Shown here piece after piece: positions 28,552 through 38,650 of a stretch of DNA of 64,000 nucleotides (positions within the stretch are counted from its first letter, which is position 1; each line of letters begins with the position of its first letter). A program made the position numbers and the translations under genes. The notes under the pieces were generated by a model. It ran no database searches. It was not told the DNA's origin and worked only from the letters and a program-made list of their open reading frames with translations. Source of the DNA: Alteromonas indica (GTDB lineage Bacteria > Pseudomonadota > Gammaproteobacteria > Enterobacterales > Alteromonadaceae); assembly GCA_003056425.1 (NCBI GenBank), contig PYVY01000013.1, positions 1-64,000 on the forward strand, written 5' to 3'.

Positions 28552-29820
28552 GTGCAGACCTCTGAATTACTCTTTTTGCAGATCGCCGTACTAGGCGTTA
28601 TTACCGCAGTAGGTATGTTATTTACCTACGCGCTACCTGCGCCTTCGCATAAGCACAAAGCCAGTTCGGGCTTATACGCCCGCCTATTTCTGCTGTTTCT
28701 TTGGCTGAGTTACGGCTTTTCTAATCTGCAATACATTGATATGGCCCTGCTTCACAGTTTGGGGCAGAACCTGTGTGCAACATTGGCTGCTTATATGGTC
28801 TATTTAACCGTACTCAAACGGTTTGGCCAGGCCCTACCGAAGACCCAACGACTACTTATTTTATTGCACATAGCCTGCATTGAAGCACTGACCTGGGTAA
28901 TGCACTATTACACCGAAAATATGGTGTTTTGCCGTTTGTTATTGCTTTTAAGTACCCTAATGCCAATTGTTGCCGCTGCGCTTAAAATGCTCATGCTGAT
29001 GGATTCTCGCAGTATTGGCGACAAAGTATTGTTTTATATTCTGGTGGGGGCGGTAGTGGCCCTGGTGTTAGGCGGCCCTGTATATATGTTTGCGTTACAG
29101 GTTGCCGCAGATCATCAAAGCTTTATTACCTTTGGAATCATCGTTATTGCTATGATTGTTTTCATGCTGGGGTTCGTTGTGTCGGTAATGCACTCACTGG
29201 TTATTCGGTTAAAAAAACAAATTTACCGCGACCCCCTGACGGCCTGTAAAAACCGAAATTATTTTTATGATGTCGCGCCAACTATCGTGAGAAAGGCAGA
29301 GCTGCACTGTCAAAGTGTGTGTATGTTAGTGTGCGATATCGATCACTTCAAAAGTATTAATGACAAATACGGTCACCTGACCGGGGATAAAGCATTACGA
29401 CATTTTAGCCAGCTATTGCGCAGCCAGCTGTATCCGGGGGATATTTTGATTCGAATGGGCGGCGAAGAATTTTTAATGCTGCTACTGGATTGTGATTTAA
29501 ACCGTGCCAGTGAGCGCGCAGAAATACTGCGTCAACACATCGCCAGCCAGCCGTTAGCGGTGAACGACGATGCGATCAGTCTGACCGCATCGTTCGGGTT
29601 ATTAGCATTGCCGGCTGGCGCCGATGTATTTGAAATTATCGGGGAGGCAGATCAAGCTTTGTACCAGGCAAAAAACAATGGAAGAAACCAGATTATTGCT
29701 TATGGGCAGCCGTTTATTCAAACCCCAGACTCAACGACATTGCCTGCCAGTAGCTCTGCTCCCGCACCAGGTCGGCATACAGAATTGGGCGCTGTTCCAG
29801 CCACTGCTCAGGAAAAGTAA
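28552..29820 (+). CDS. Diguanylate cyclase, membrane GGDEF protein
   Basis: A 422-residue inner-membrane enzyme making cyclic di-GMP from two GTP. Six to seven hydrophobic helices fill residues 1-215, a probable sensor of unknown ligand. The GGDEF domain spans about 224-384, with CDIDHFKSINDKYGH and the active-site GGEEF at 303-307. The I-site Arg (RxxD, before GGEEF) is replaced: the segment reads YPGD, so product feedback inhibition through that site is unlikely. The last 35 residues, Pro/Ser/Ala-rich, lie beyond the domain and are encoded opposite the end of ppx (107-bp overlap). The GTG start has a poor ribosome-binding site, so a different start is possible. Cyclic di-GMP commonly controls EPS loci like the one downstream. 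Confidence 0.9.
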   Translation: MQTSELLFLQIAVLGVITAVGMLFTYALPAPSHKHKASSGLYARLFLLFLWLSYGFSNLQYIDMALLHSLGQNLCATLAAYMVYLTVLKRFGQALPKTQRLLILLHIACIEALTWVMHYYTENMVFCRLLLLLSTLMPIVAAALKMLMLMDSRSIGDKVLFYILVGAVVALVLGGPVYMFALQVAADHQSFITFGIIVIAMIVFMLGFVVSVMHSLVIRLKKQIYRDPLTACKNRNYFYDVAPTIVRKAELHCQSVCMLVCDIDHFKSINDKYGHLTGDKALRHFSQLLRSQLYPGDILIRMGGEEFLMLLLDCDLNRASERAEILRQHIASQPLAVNDDAISLTASFGLLALPAGADVFEIIGEADQALYQAKNNGRNQIIAYGQPFIQTPDSTTLPASSSAPAPGRHTELGAVPATAQEK

Positions 29821-31243
29821 GCACTAATCCATTTTTACTGGCTGCAGCGGTAAATTCGGGCAGAAAAGCTTCCTGGCGTTTGATGTTTAGCAATACACTC
29901 AAACGCAAAATGCCGATTAGCCGGCGTACGCTGGTAGTGTCATACACATAAAACTCCGGTATTTCCGACGTTTTTATTTTCTTACGGTGAAAACGTACCA
30001 ATGTAGCCAACAGATTTTGCTGCTCCAGGGTAAACCCAGGCATATCCACATTAGCCAGAATGTAAGCCGAATGACGTTGGACGCCCCGCGAATTTATTTG
30101 CAGGCCCACTTCATGCAAGCTGGCAGCCCATCCCAACATGTTGCGAAAATCCCGGCTTTTCAGCTTCCAGGGTTTAGCACATTGGTCAAACAGATAGCGA
30201 GAGGTATTCAGAACCAGGTTCGCTTGAGCGGTATCAATGTCATAGCGGGTAGCTAAACTGGTGGCGGTGCGGCCACGAATATCAGCGCTGTGAAGCTCAT
30301 CTTCCATCTGATACAGCACCCCTTCGCGTAGGGCTGCTGGCGAGTATTCCAGGCCATCAATATTCAGCGCCCTAAATACCCCAATTAATATTGCTAAACC
30401 GCCGGCTACGACTACCCGGCGATCGTCACTGATTTCCGGCATATCAAGTTTGTCAGTATGGCCCAGTTCAATAAAGCGTTTCATCAACTCTTTAAGGCTT
30501 TTGAGGGTAACCGGAATGGCATGCCCATTCGGGCGGTCACGTTGGGCTAAATTAAACAGGGTTTTAATGGTACCTGAGGTGCCGATACATTGGATCCAGC
30601 CTAGCTTGAGGTATTTTTCCTGAATAATTTCCAGTTCTTGTTCAACCGCTGTAATGGCTTTATCAAAAGCTTTGGCTTTCAACTCTCCTTGGGCAAAGAA
30701 GCGTTCCGTAAAGCTCACGCAGCCCATTTGTAGGCTGCTGCACACCATCGGGGTGAAGCCTTCGCCAATAATAAATTCGGTAGATCCCCCGCCAATATCC
30801 ACCACCAACCGGCGTCCTTCAGTATGACTCGTATGAGCCACCCCGGAATAAATCAGTCTGGCTTCTTCCTGGCCGGGAATAATCTCTACCGGGTAGGGCA
30901 TCACCGCCCGGGCAGCTTCAATAAACTGGCGGGCATTTTTCGCCTTGCGTAAGGTATGAGTAGCCACAATGCGCACCGAATCCGGGGCAAAGCCTTCAAG
31001 GCTCTGAGCGACGATACGCAGAGAGTCAAGACCACGCTCCATCGCTTCTGCTGACAGCACATTGTCATCATCCAGGCCTGCCGCCAAGCGAACTTTTTGC
31101 TTTACCCGGTGCAGTATCTGCACCGAGCCTGCATTAATTCTGGCAACCACCAGGTGGAAACTGTTAGAACCAATATCCAGTGCAGCAACTTTAGTTACTT
31201 CCCGGCTTTCTGCACTCACCAGTGCAGATTCATGTTGTGTCAT
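29714..31243 (-). CDS. ppx: Exopolyphosphatase
   Basis: A 509-residue enzyme releasing phosphate from polyphosphate ends (and possibly pppGpp, as in the GppA relatives). The N-terminal VAALDIGSNSFHLVVARI and VVDIGGGSTEFIIGEG are the two phosphate loops of the ASKHA fold, and the C-terminal HD-like helical part is present (SLHEVGLQINSRG). The ATG overlaps the ppk stop as ATGA, so the two are translationally coupled. Its 3' end overlaps the convergent diguanylate cyclase gene by 107 bp. Confidence 0.95.
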   Translation of the reverse strand: MTQHESALVSAESREVTKVAALDIGSNSFHLVVARINAGSVQILHRVKQKVRLAAGLDDDNVLSAEAMERGLDSLRIVAQSLEGFAPDSVRIVATHTLRKAKNARQFIEAARAVMPYPVEIIPGQEEARLIYSGVAHTSHTEGRRLVVDIGGGSTEFIIGEGFTPMVCSSLQMGCVSFTERFFAQGELKAKAFDKAITAVEQELEIIQEKYLKLGWIQCIGTSGTIKTLFNLAQRDRPNGHAIPVTLKSLKELMKRFIELGHTDKLDMPEISDDRRVVVAGGLAILIGVFRALNIDGLEYSPAALREGVLYQMEDELHSADIRGRTATSLATRYDIDTAQANLVLNTSRYLFDQCAKPWKLKSRDFRNMLGWAASLHEVGLQINSRGVQRHSAYILANVDMPGFTLEQQNLLATLVRFHRKKIKTSEIPEFYVYDTTSVRRLIGILRLSVLLNIKRQEAFLPEFTAAASKNGLVLTFPEQWLEQRPILYADLVREQSYWQAMSLSLGFE

Positions 31244-33321
31244 TTAGGTGGGGTACTCGTTTCTAGCTGCTTAAGGTAGTCGTAAATCTCTACCTGGGAA
31301 CGTAATTTTTTACGATTACCTCTGCGAACGTACCGATTGGTCTGGTCCTTGTCAATTATACGGGCTTTCAAGGTGTCCTGAAACTGCATTTCTGTCATAT
31401 CAACAATACGTTGTTGCAGACGCTTATCATATATTGGACATCCCACTTCAATGCGGTTATCCATGTTACGCATCATCCAGTCCGCTGATGAGATGAATAC
31501 TTTGCGATCGCCACCGCCTTCAAAAATCATTACCCTGGGGTGCTCAAGGAAACGGTCCACCACGGAAATAATATCGATATTGTCACTGATGCCGGGTAAA
31601 CCGGGGACCAGTGAACACATGCCCCGAACAATACCGCGAATTTCCATACCAGCCTGGCTGGCACGGTATAAATCGTCAATCAGTTCCTTGTCTACCAAGT
31701 TGTTTATTTTAAAGGTTATACGCGCCGGGCGGCCTTCCTTTAAATGTTGGATTTCCTGGCGGATAAGTGACTGTATTTTAGTGCGTGCGTTAAGCGGGGA
31801 AATTTGTAAATGATGAAACTTGTACCGCCGATAGGGGTATTGAATCAAATCAAATACTGCAACAGCTTCCTCAGCCAGTTCCTGATTACGGGTAAATAAG
31901 CTGTAGTCAGTATAAATTTTGGCGGTTTTTTCGTTAAAATTACCGGTACCAAAGTGAGCATAATGCACTAGTGAGCCGCGTTCTTCGCGGGTGACCAGAC
32001 ATAACTTACTGTGGATTTTCAAGGTAGGGACACCTAACACTACTCGAATACCGGCATCCGTCATCCGTTTAGACCATTCGATATTGGCTTCTTCGTCAAA
32101 TCGGGCTCGAATCTCCACTACCACGGTAACTTTTTTACCGTTGTCTACAGCATCAATCAGCGAATTAACAATACGCGAATTACTGGCCACCCGATATATA
32201 TTGATTCGGATGGTTTTTACGCTCGGGTCAAAGGCTGCCTGGCGCACAAACTCGGTAAAATGTAAAAACCGATGATAAGGGTAATACAGCAGAATATCGT
32301 GAGCGGTAATGGCATCGAATACGGTGTTGTACTGCGAAAACTCCTTTGTATCTATTGCGGGTAATGGCGCATGTTCAAGATATTCACGGCCAATGTTGGG
32401 AAACCCGATAAAGTCTTTAAAGTTTCTGAAGTGGCCAGCTGCATGCATCGTATCCAGCGAAGTGATTTTTAATCGTTTACGCAGGTCATGTACCATGTCG
32501 GTGGGCATACTGGTGTCGTATATCACCCGCACAGGCTCGGCGATTAAGCGTTGTTTCATGCTTTCCGACATTTTTTCGACGTAGCTTTCGTCAATCTCAT
32601 CGTTAATTGAATATTCTGCGTCGCGGGTCATTTTAAATGAAAATGCTTCCAGCGAATCGTATTTAACAAAGCCACGGAAAATTTCTTCCAGACACAGCTG
32701 GATAATGTCATCAAGCAAGATGATATGTTTTTTCTTACGGCTTTTTTCCGGTGGAATTTGTACAAACCGAGACATTTCCTGGGAGGGAACCTGCAAAGCC
32801 GCATAGCGGGTATTGCGGTCTTTACGCCGGATGGCCACATACAGATAAACGGCGGTACCGTTCAGACGGCTCAACAGGTCGGTTTTTTTATCAATTAATA
32901 TAGGCGCTATATGGCGCAGAATTTTATTTACAAAGAAGTTGCGGACCCAGGTAACCTGATAGTCGTTAAGCTCGTTCTTGCGCAGAATAAAGATATTGTA
33001 GCGCGCTAACGCTTTAACCGCATCACGGTGAATTTCATCAAACTTATTGGACAGCGCCACCACTTTTTTCTGAATTTGATCCATCAGCTCCAGTTTGTTT
33101 CGGGCTTCTTCGCTGTTGCCGTCATTTTGTGCGATGGTAATTAACCGCTTCACGTCCGCTGCGCGGACCCGGTAGAATTCGTCGAGGTTATTTGAATAAA
33201 TTCCAAGAAAGCGGATACGCTCCACTACGGGCGTATTTTTGTCTGCTGCTTCTTGCAGCACCCGTTCGTTAAAGGCCAGCCAGCTAAGCTCTTTCGGGTA
33301 GTAAAGCTCTTTGGGTTCCAT
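31240..33321 (-). CDS. ppk: Polyphosphate kinase 1
   Basis: A 693-residue membrane-associated enzyme polymerising ATP gamma-phosphate into polyphosphate. The N-terminal YYPKELSWLAFNERVLQEA is the PPK1 opening. The phosphorylated His is expected in KIHSKLCLV (about residue 436), with the second active-site His in HYAHFGTGNFNE (about 453). The C-terminal domain includes VGCPIYDKRLQQ. Length matches E. coli Ppk. It is the first gene of a ppk-ppx operon with 4-bp overlap. A Pho-box-like repeat about 52 bp upstream suggests PhoB control. Confidence 0.97.
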   Translation of the reverse strand: MEPKELYYPKELSWLAFNERVLQEAADKNTPVVERIRFLGIYSNNLDEFYRVRAADVKRLITIAQNDGNSEEARNKLELMDQIQKKVVALSNKFDEIHRDAVKALARYNIFILRKNELNDYQVTWVRNFFVNKILRHIAPILIDKKTDLLSRLNGTAVYLYVAIRRKDRNTRYAALQVPSQEMSRFVQIPPEKSRKKKHIILLDDIIQLCLEEIFRGFVKYDSLEAFSFKMTRDAEYSINDEIDESYVEKMSESMKQRLIAEPVRVIYDTSMPTDMVHDLRKRLKITSLDTMHAAGHFRNFKDFIGFPNIGREYLEHAPLPAIDTKEFSQYNTVFDAITAHDILLYYPYHRFLHFTEFVRQAAFDPSVKTIRINIYRVASNSRIVNSLIDAVDNGKKVTVVVEIRARFDEEANIEWSKRMTDAGIRVVLGVPTLKIHSKLCLVTREERGSLVHYAHFGTGNFNEKTAKIYTDYSLFTRNQELAEEAVAVFDLIQYPYRRYKFHHLQISPLNARTKIQSLIRQEIQHLKEGRPARITFKINNLVDKELIDDLYRASQAGMEIRGIVRGMCSLVPGLPGISDNIDIISVVDRFLEHPRVMIFEGGGDRKVFISSADWMMRNMDNRIEVGCPIYDKRLQQRIVDMTEMQFQDTLKARIIDKDQTNRYVRRGNRKKLRSQVEIYDYLKQLETSTPPK

Positions 33322-33372
33322 ATTATTCTTTATTTACCATATTACCAAAAGGGGGAAGCGTGCCAGCGATCC

Positions 33373-33403
33373 GTGACACGCGTATGACATGTAATTGTGA
33401 CAG
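33373..33403 (-). promoter_or_regulatory. Pho-box-like repeats upstream of ppk
   Basis: Read on the minus strand, ATGTCAT, ACGC and GTGTCAC (33390-33373) give two 7-bp half-sites with the 4-bp spacer typical of PhoB boxes (consensus CTGTCAT direct repeats, 11-bp period). A third half-site, CTGTCAC, lies just upstream at 33403-33397 with a 6-bp spacer. The position, between the GcvR-like gene and ppk, fits phosphate-starvation induction of ppk-ppx. No -10 box at the canonical distance was evident. Confidence 0.6.
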
Positions 33404-33406
33404 GCG

Positions 33407-33913
33407 TTATATCTGCGTGGAAATATCCACTACCAGATCATTGGCCAGATTTTCCAGCGCACTTTGTAATGCATCATGATTAAACTGTTCTGGTACAGCA
33501 AGTCGGGCTCGGGCTTTAAACATTAGTGAACCCCAATTTGGCGCGCTTTGCACGCCCGAATCAAACGACACAATATTCAAATTGAATTGATTCAGGGTGG
33601 CCGTCAGTTCCTGGACGATACCAGGTTTGTCGTTACCCATTACTTCTACTGTCAGAGTTTCACTTAATCGTGCATCTGCGCCCACCAGGGATACGGCTGT
33701 CACGCTTAAATCAGGAATCGCATCCAGCGCTGCGACAAGGGCTTCGTGCCTGTCTTCAGGCACCAGCACTTCAACAAAGCCGGTGAACATCCCGGCCATG
33801 TGGGCAAAGCTGCTACTTTGCCAGTTGCCACCATGTTGATAAACGCTTTTGGCTAACGCATCAACGATGCCGGTTTTATCTTTCCCCATTATCGTAATGA
33901 CCACTGGTTGCAT
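33407..33913 (-). CDS. GcvR-like ACT-domain regulator
   Basis: A 168-residue protein made of two ACT domains: ITIMGKDKTGIVDALAKSVY (about 6-80) and VEVMGNDKPGIVQELTATLN (about 88-165). This is the layout of GcvR, the accessory repressor of the glycine cleavage system that binds GcvA in response to glycine. The second domain contains the usual amino-acid-binding interface sequence. Target and ligand here are unproved. It reads leftward toward ppk and is divergent from pstC; a GGAG box precedes the ATG. Confidence 0.82.
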   Translation of the reverse strand: MQPVVITIMGKDKTGIVDALAKSVYQHGGNWQSSSFAHMAGMFTGFVEVLVPEDRHEALVAALDAIPDLSVTAVSLVGADARLSETLTVEVMGNDKPGIVQELTATLNQFNLNIVSFDSGVQSAPNWGSLMFKARARLAVPEQFNHDALQSALENLANDLVVDISTQI

Positions 33914-34070
33914 AAGGACTCCGGATTTTTGTGCTGGACGTAAGGTTTGTTGGCTAAGTAAACTCTGACGGTTGCTTATCGGTCAGGTTTCACTTGATAA
34001 TAGCGATTAAAATACCACATCATACGCGGCTAACCACCGCATTTTGCACGTAATGAGTTGTTAGGGAAGC

Positions 34071-36221
34071 ATGAATTCTACAATAAGAACGAAAACCCGA
34101 CGACGTATGCAAAGGGATGTTCGCCTTAAAGTGACCGTGACTGCCTTTGGCGTGCTGGTGTTGCTCACCCTTATTGTGTTGATTACCCATCTTATTAGTC
34201 AGTCGCTGCCCTTAGCATTGGTGCCCGAATTTGAAAAGCGCGCCAGTTTTACTGCCCCCGAAGGCAGTCGGTTTGCCGGTAGTGCCGATGTCCTTGAACG
34301 CCAACCGGCAATGCTACTGACTAACCAATGCCAGGTGCAGCTGAAAAGCTTACAACAGCAGGCGTTGAGCACCGATAGAGTCATTATTCGACCATGCGAT
34401 CAGCAGGCGCAAATAATGAATGTATTAGGTGAACATTATTTGGTGACTGTTTCGGCTAAAGGCATTGTGCGTATTGCGGGGGTGCGTGATTTGCATTCTT
34501 TGCCTACCAGTATCCCCGCCCAGGCTGCCTCGGGACACGGAGACTTTGTAGGAAGCTCCTTCGCCTTGCCGATGAGTCTGTGGCGAGATGCCCTGGACTG
34601 GGAGGTGGGGTTAAGTGAAAAGTGGGCGGTGGCCAGAGTGACGACGGCAAATCAGACCCTGGTACGCTGGGTTGATCGGCTGCATCCCACCCGTATTTAT
34701 GACCAGCGCTTTGAAGGGGCCAGCCAGGTTATGCCGTTGCCCAACACCAGTCAAACGGTCGTTTATGCGAATAATGAACTACGCTTTGTGGCCCCTGGGG
34801 GCAAAACTATTCATACGGTGGCGATGAAAGGCAAGTTAGGCTGGTGGCAAGCTTTGCCAAAAGGCCGAAGCTTATTTATTGCCAGTACCACCGGGGAAGT
34901 CACGCGCTGGATATTACAGAACCAGCAGGGCAAATTACTTTATGTTCCTACCTACACCCTGGACTTAGCTCAGGGAGAATTACCTACCGCGGTGATGTCC
35001 CATCCCGCTTCCAACGCAATGGTTATTGCCACCACCAGTAAACGCTTATTGCTGTTAAATCGCCTGACCGGTGAAATTGTCTCAACCACCTTCAGTGACG
35101 AGCTGGTCAGTGCCATCAGTTGGTATGCTAACCGTTTGTATTTGCACAACGACAAGGTATTGCAAGTTTACCTGACCCGCTATTTATCTGGCGTTACTAC
35201 GTGGGCGTCCTTGTTCGAAAAGCAACAATACGAAGGCTATCCTGAGGCTGCTCATACCTGGCAAAGCTCCAGTGCAACAGATTACCAGGAGCAAAAATAC
35301 AGCTTGGTGCCGTTGCTAATGGGCAGTTTAAAAGCCTCCTTACTGGCCCTGATAATTGCTATTCCTATCTCGGTGTGTGCAGCCGTATATACCGGCTTTT
35401 TTGCGCGCTCGCGCTTGCGTTACTGGATCCGTCCGGCAATTGAAATGCTCGAAGCCATACCCTCTGTACTGATTGGTTTTATCGCGGCTATTTGGCTGGC
35501 GCCATTAGCCAGTAATATTTTGTTTTCGTTTGCTTTTTTTATGGTAGTGATACCTTTTTTATTGGTTCTTATCGCGCTTTTCCAGCGTCCGCTTACACAG
35601 CGTTTGGGGCGGTGGCGGGCAGGGTTTGAACTGATTGTGGCGGTGGCGGGCATTTTACTGCTGGGTTATGTCAGTACCGCTATCGTGCCTGACTGGCTTA
35701 TAGGTATCTTCGGCCTGGATAGCATAGGCGAATTAACGGCCGTGGCGCAAACCAGCGTAGGGAAAACCACTATTGTGGTAGCTATTGCCCTGGGTATAGC
35801 TATTTCCCCCAGTATTTATTCGCTGGCTGAAGATGCAATCTCCAGTGTGCCGGATGAACTTAAACAAGCCTCTTTTGCGCTGGGGGCCACGCGTTTGCAG
35901 ACTCTCCACAACGTTGTTTTATACGTGGCTACTCCCGGTATTCTAGCTGCTGTTATGTTGGGCTTTGGGCGCGCATTTGGTGAAACTATGATTGTGTTAA
36001 TGGTGACCGGAAACACCCCCATTGCCTCGTGGAGCTTACTGGAAGGTTTGCGGGCACTTACTGCTAACTTAGCCATTGAATTACCTGAGGCCGATGTCAA
36101 CAGTACCCATTATCAGATATTGTTTTTGACTGCCGGGATCCTGTTCGCCTTTACCTTTGTGGTTAACACTATCGCTGAACTATTAAGACAGCGGTTACGC
36201 AGGCAGACGGCCCATGAGTAA
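34071..36221 (+). CDS. pstC: Phosphate ABC transporter permease PstC, long form
   Basis: A 716-residue inner-membrane permease of the high-affinity phosphate importer. The C-terminal part (about 425-710) is a standard permease domain: six helices with the EAIPSVLIGFIAAIW segment and the coupling loop EDAISSVPDELKQASFALGA. The N-terminal half is unusual against the roughly 320-residue E. coli PstC. One helix (about 24-46) is followed by some 350 periplasmic residues rich in beta strands with propeller-like repeats. Long PstC proteins of this type occur in marine vibrios and alteromonads. It overlaps pstA by 8 bp. No pstS gene is adjacent, and no clear Pho box was found upstream. Confidence 0.92.
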   Translation: MNSTIRTKTRRRMQRDVRLKVTVTAFGVLVLLTLIVLITHLISQSLPLALVPEFEKRASFTAPEGSRFAGSADVLERQPAMLLTNQCQVQLKSLQQQALSTDRVIIRPCDQQAQIMNVLGEHYLVTVSAKGIVRIAGVRDLHSLPTSIPAQAASGHGDFVGSSFALPMSLWRDALDWEVGLSEKWAVARVTTANQTLVRWVDRLHPTRIYDQRFEGASQVMPLPNTSQTVVYANNELRFVAPGGKTIHTVAMKGKLGWWQALPKGRSLFIASTTGEVTRWILQNQQGKLLYVPTYTLDLAQGELPTAVMSHPASNAMVIATTSKRLLLLNRLTGEIVSTTFSDELVSAISWYANRLYLHNDKVLQVYLTRYLSGVTTWASLFEKQQYEGYPEAAHTWQSSSATDYQEQKYSLVPLLMGSLKASLLALIIAIPISVCAAVYTGFFARSRLRYWIRPAIEMLEAIPSVLIGFIAAIWLAPLASNILFSFAFFMVVIPFLLVLIALFQRPLTQRLGRWRAGFELIVAVAGILLLGYVSTAIVPDWLIGIFGLDSIGELTAVAQTSVGKTTIVVAIALGIAISPSIYSLAEDAISSVPDELKQASFALGATRLQTLHNVVLYVATPGILAAVMLGFGRAFGETMIVLMVTGNTPIASWSLLEGLRALTANLAIELPEADVNSTHYQILFLTAGILFAFTFVVNTIAELLRQRLRRQTAHE

Positions 36222-37791
36222 GCTGCCCAGCCTATCGAGCGTATTAAATGCCGGTCAGCGGCAAAGCCTGTTTATTGGTATTTGCACGTTTTTTACTGCC
36301 ATATTGCTATTGGCAATGGTAAGTATTGTATTGCTGATATTCGCCCGGGGGGGCGGCTACTTCTGGCCGGAAGATATTCAGCAACTGCAATTTGTACGGG
36401 CCAGTGACGATCAGCCGATTACCGCCTATGGCCAATATCAAAACCAGTTTGAACAGGGCGGTGAACCTGTGCGCTGGGTGGTGTATTCTCATGCCCGTAA
36501 TCCCTACGGTAATCAAACCTTATTAGATGATACCAACTTGCTTCAAGCCCGGCTGGCCCCTGAGGCCGCGCGCATCAGTTTGCGCGATGGGCGGGCGATA
36601 TTAGGGGAGCCGCTAAAGGTTACAGCCCCCAGCGACCCTGATGTCTCGTTGAACCGTTTAGCCCAGCGCTTGACGCAGGTGCGACAAATTGAACAGTCGA
36701 TAGCCGGCATACGAGATGAGCAGCTGGCTGATATACATCAGAAACTGACCGAGCTTGACCAGCGCAAGGTGGGCAAAAAAGCTCCGGCCCGGCTCACGTT
36801 AAATCAGGGCTTTGACCGCTGGCATAAGCGAATTTTAACCCTTGAAAAGCAGCGCGACGCGTATCAACTGTTCGTACGGCTGGCCGACCAGAGCATAGTA
36901 TCTGTCGCCCTTATTGAAGTAGAGCATCTGGTTTACCCGGGGCAGCTTAGTGGATGGCAGAAACTCGGGGAAGCCTTGTATGAAGTAGGGGGCTTTCTTA
37001 GCGAATCGCCTAAGCAGGCGAACACCGCCGGTGGTGTTTTTCCAGCCTTATTTGGAACGGTCCTCATGGTCTTTTTGATGACCATTATTGTTACGCCCTT
37101 TGGCGTACTGGCAGCTATTTATCTTAACGAATACGCCAGCAATAATGGGCTGATTGTCGTAATCCGCATAGCGGTTAGCAATATGGCGGGGGTGCCGTCT
37201 ATTGTTTATGGAGTTTTTGGGCTGGGGTTCTTTATTTATGGGGTCGGCGGTAATATTGACGCCCTGTTTTTTGAGGCGAACCTGCCAGCTCCGACATTGG
37301 GGACGCCGGGGGTGTTTTGGGCCTCGCTAACGATGGCTATTCTTACCTTGCCAGTGGTGATAGTGGCTACTGAAGAGGGCTTGCGAAATGTTCCTCAGGG
37401 ATTAAAAGCGGGCAGCTATGCCTTAGGAGCGACCAAAGCCGAAACCGTGTTGTATACCATTTTACCTATGGCTTCACCCGGCATTATGACCGGTGTTATT
37501 CTGGCCATTGCGCGGGCGGCAGGGGAAGTGGCGCCGCTGATGCTGGTGGGGGCGGTTAAGTTCGCCCCCAATTTACCAATTGATGCAGAATTTCCCTATT
37601 TGCATCTGGAGCGTCAATTCATGCATCTTGGCGTACTGATTTACGATGGCGCGTTTCATAGCCAAACTGATGCCAAAGGCGCCTCGATGATGTTCGCTGC
37701 CTGTTTGTTGTTATTGGTAGTGGTGTTTGTTTTAAATATACTGGCTGTTTTACTGCGTACTAAGTTGCGCAAGCGGTATCATAAAGGGTAA
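36214..37791 (+). CDS. pstA: Phosphate ABC transporter permease PstA, long form
   Basis: A 525-residue partner of PstC. A first helix (about 20-45) is followed by a periplasmic insert (about 50-240) with a charged, probably coiled-coil stretch around 140-215. The permease core then follows (about 280-520), containing [28 protein letters not shown] and the coupling loop [22 protein letters not shown]. coli PstA has about 296 residues, so the insert is a real extension, matched by the one in PstC. The start codon overlaps the pstC stop region by 8 bp. The two inserts may interact in the periplasm with the binding protein. Confidence 0.93.
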   Translation: MSKLPSLSSVLNAGQRQSLFIGICTFFTAILLLAMVSIVLLIFARGGGYFWPEDIQQLQFVRASDDQPITAYGQYQNQFEQGGEPVRWVVYSHARNPYGNQTLLDDTNLLQARLAPEAARISLRDGRAILGEPLKVTAPSDPDVSLNRLAQRLTQVRQIEQSIAGIRDEQLADIHQKLTELDQRKVGKKAPARLTLNQGFDRWHKRILTLEKQRDAYQLFVRLADQSIVSVALIEVEHLVYPGQLSGWQKLGEALYEVGGFLSESPKQANTAGGVFPALFGTVLMVFLMTIIVTPFGVLAAIYLNEYASNNGLIVVIRIAVSNMAGVPSIVYGVFGLGFFIYGVGGNIDALFFEANLPAPTLGTPGVFWASLTMAILTLPVVIVATEEGLRNVPQGLKAGSYALGATKAETVLYTILPMASPGIMTGVILAIARAAGEVAPLMLVGAVKFAPNLPIDAEFPYLHLERQFMHLGVLIYDGAFHSQTDAKGASMMFAACLLLLVVVFVLNILAVLLRTKLRKRYHKG

Positions 37792-37793
37792 CC

Positions 37794-38600
37794 ATGCTAA
37801 CGTTATTTGAGCGTGAACATCTTGATGTAAATAATCTGGCCGAAGCGGATACCGCCATTCGGGTAGAGCAACTGTCGCTACGTTTCGGTTCTAAGCCGGT
37901 GCTGGAAAATATTTCAATGTCTATCCCTAAGCACCAAATCACAGCACTTATCGGACAAAGTGGTTGCGGTAAGTCGACCCTGATTAGCAGCTTTAACCGG
38001 CTAAACGATTTGCACCAACACTGCCATTACAGTGGGAAAGTGATTATCAACGGGCGGGATATTAACAGCCGAAAAGAGAATGTTGCCCAGCTACGCACCC
38101 AGGTGGGGATGGTATTTCAGCGACCTAATCCTTTTCCCATGAGTATTTTTGACAATGTTTCCTATGGCTTGAGATTGCAAGGCATCAATACCCGACGTCA
38201 GTTAGACGAGGCGGTAGAACAGGCATTGCATGATGCCGCCCTGTGGAATGAGGTTAAAGACCGCTTGTTCGAGCCCGCGAATGTGTTATCCGGTGGTCAG
38301 CAGCAGCGGTTAGTTATTGCCCGGGCGTTGGCCCTGCAGCCTGAAATATTATTGCTTGATGAACCCACTTCGGCGCTAGATCCTCTTACCACACTGTTTA
38401 TTGAAGAGTTAATGGCGGGGCTTAAAAAGCGCTGCTCTATTGTGATTGTGACCCATAACATGCAACAGGCGGCACGGGTGTCTGACTACACCGCTTTCTT
38501 GCACCAGGGCCGGCTGATTGAATATAGCGACAGTGATACATTATTTACCACGCCGCGCAAAAAGCAGACGGAAGATTATATTACCGGCCGTTACGGTTGA
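37794..38600 (+). CDS. pstB: Phosphate ABC transporter ATPase PstB
   Basis: A 268-residue cytoplasmic ATPase powering phosphate import. Walker A is GQSGCGKST, the Q-loop is [17 protein letters not shown] (typical PstB wording), the signature is LSGGQQQRL, and Walker B is [13 protein letters not shown]. It follows pstA after 2 bp with an AAAGG box. Together with PhoU it normally also relays phosphate status to PhoR. Confidence 0.97.
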   Translation: MLTLFEREHLDVNNLAEADTAIRVEQLSLRFGSKPVLENISMSIPKHQITALIGQSGCGKSTLISSFNRLNDLHQHCHYSGKVIINGRDINSRKENVAQLRTQVGMVFQRPNPFPMSIFDNVSYGLRLQGINTRRQLDEAVEQALHDAALWNEVKDRLFEPANVLSGGQQQRLVIARALALQPEILLLDEPTSALDPLTTLFIEELMAGLKKRCSIVIVTHNMQQAARVSDYTAFLHQGRLIEYSDSDTLFTTPRKKQTEDYITGRYG

Positions 38601-38650
38601 TACATAAACCCCCGGCCGCGGATACCGGTTAGGTTAAAAGGTGAAACATT

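Noticed and set aside
33914..34070. Pho box before pstC
   Set aside because: Only scattered GTCAG-like pieces without the 7-4-7 repeat; not convincing.
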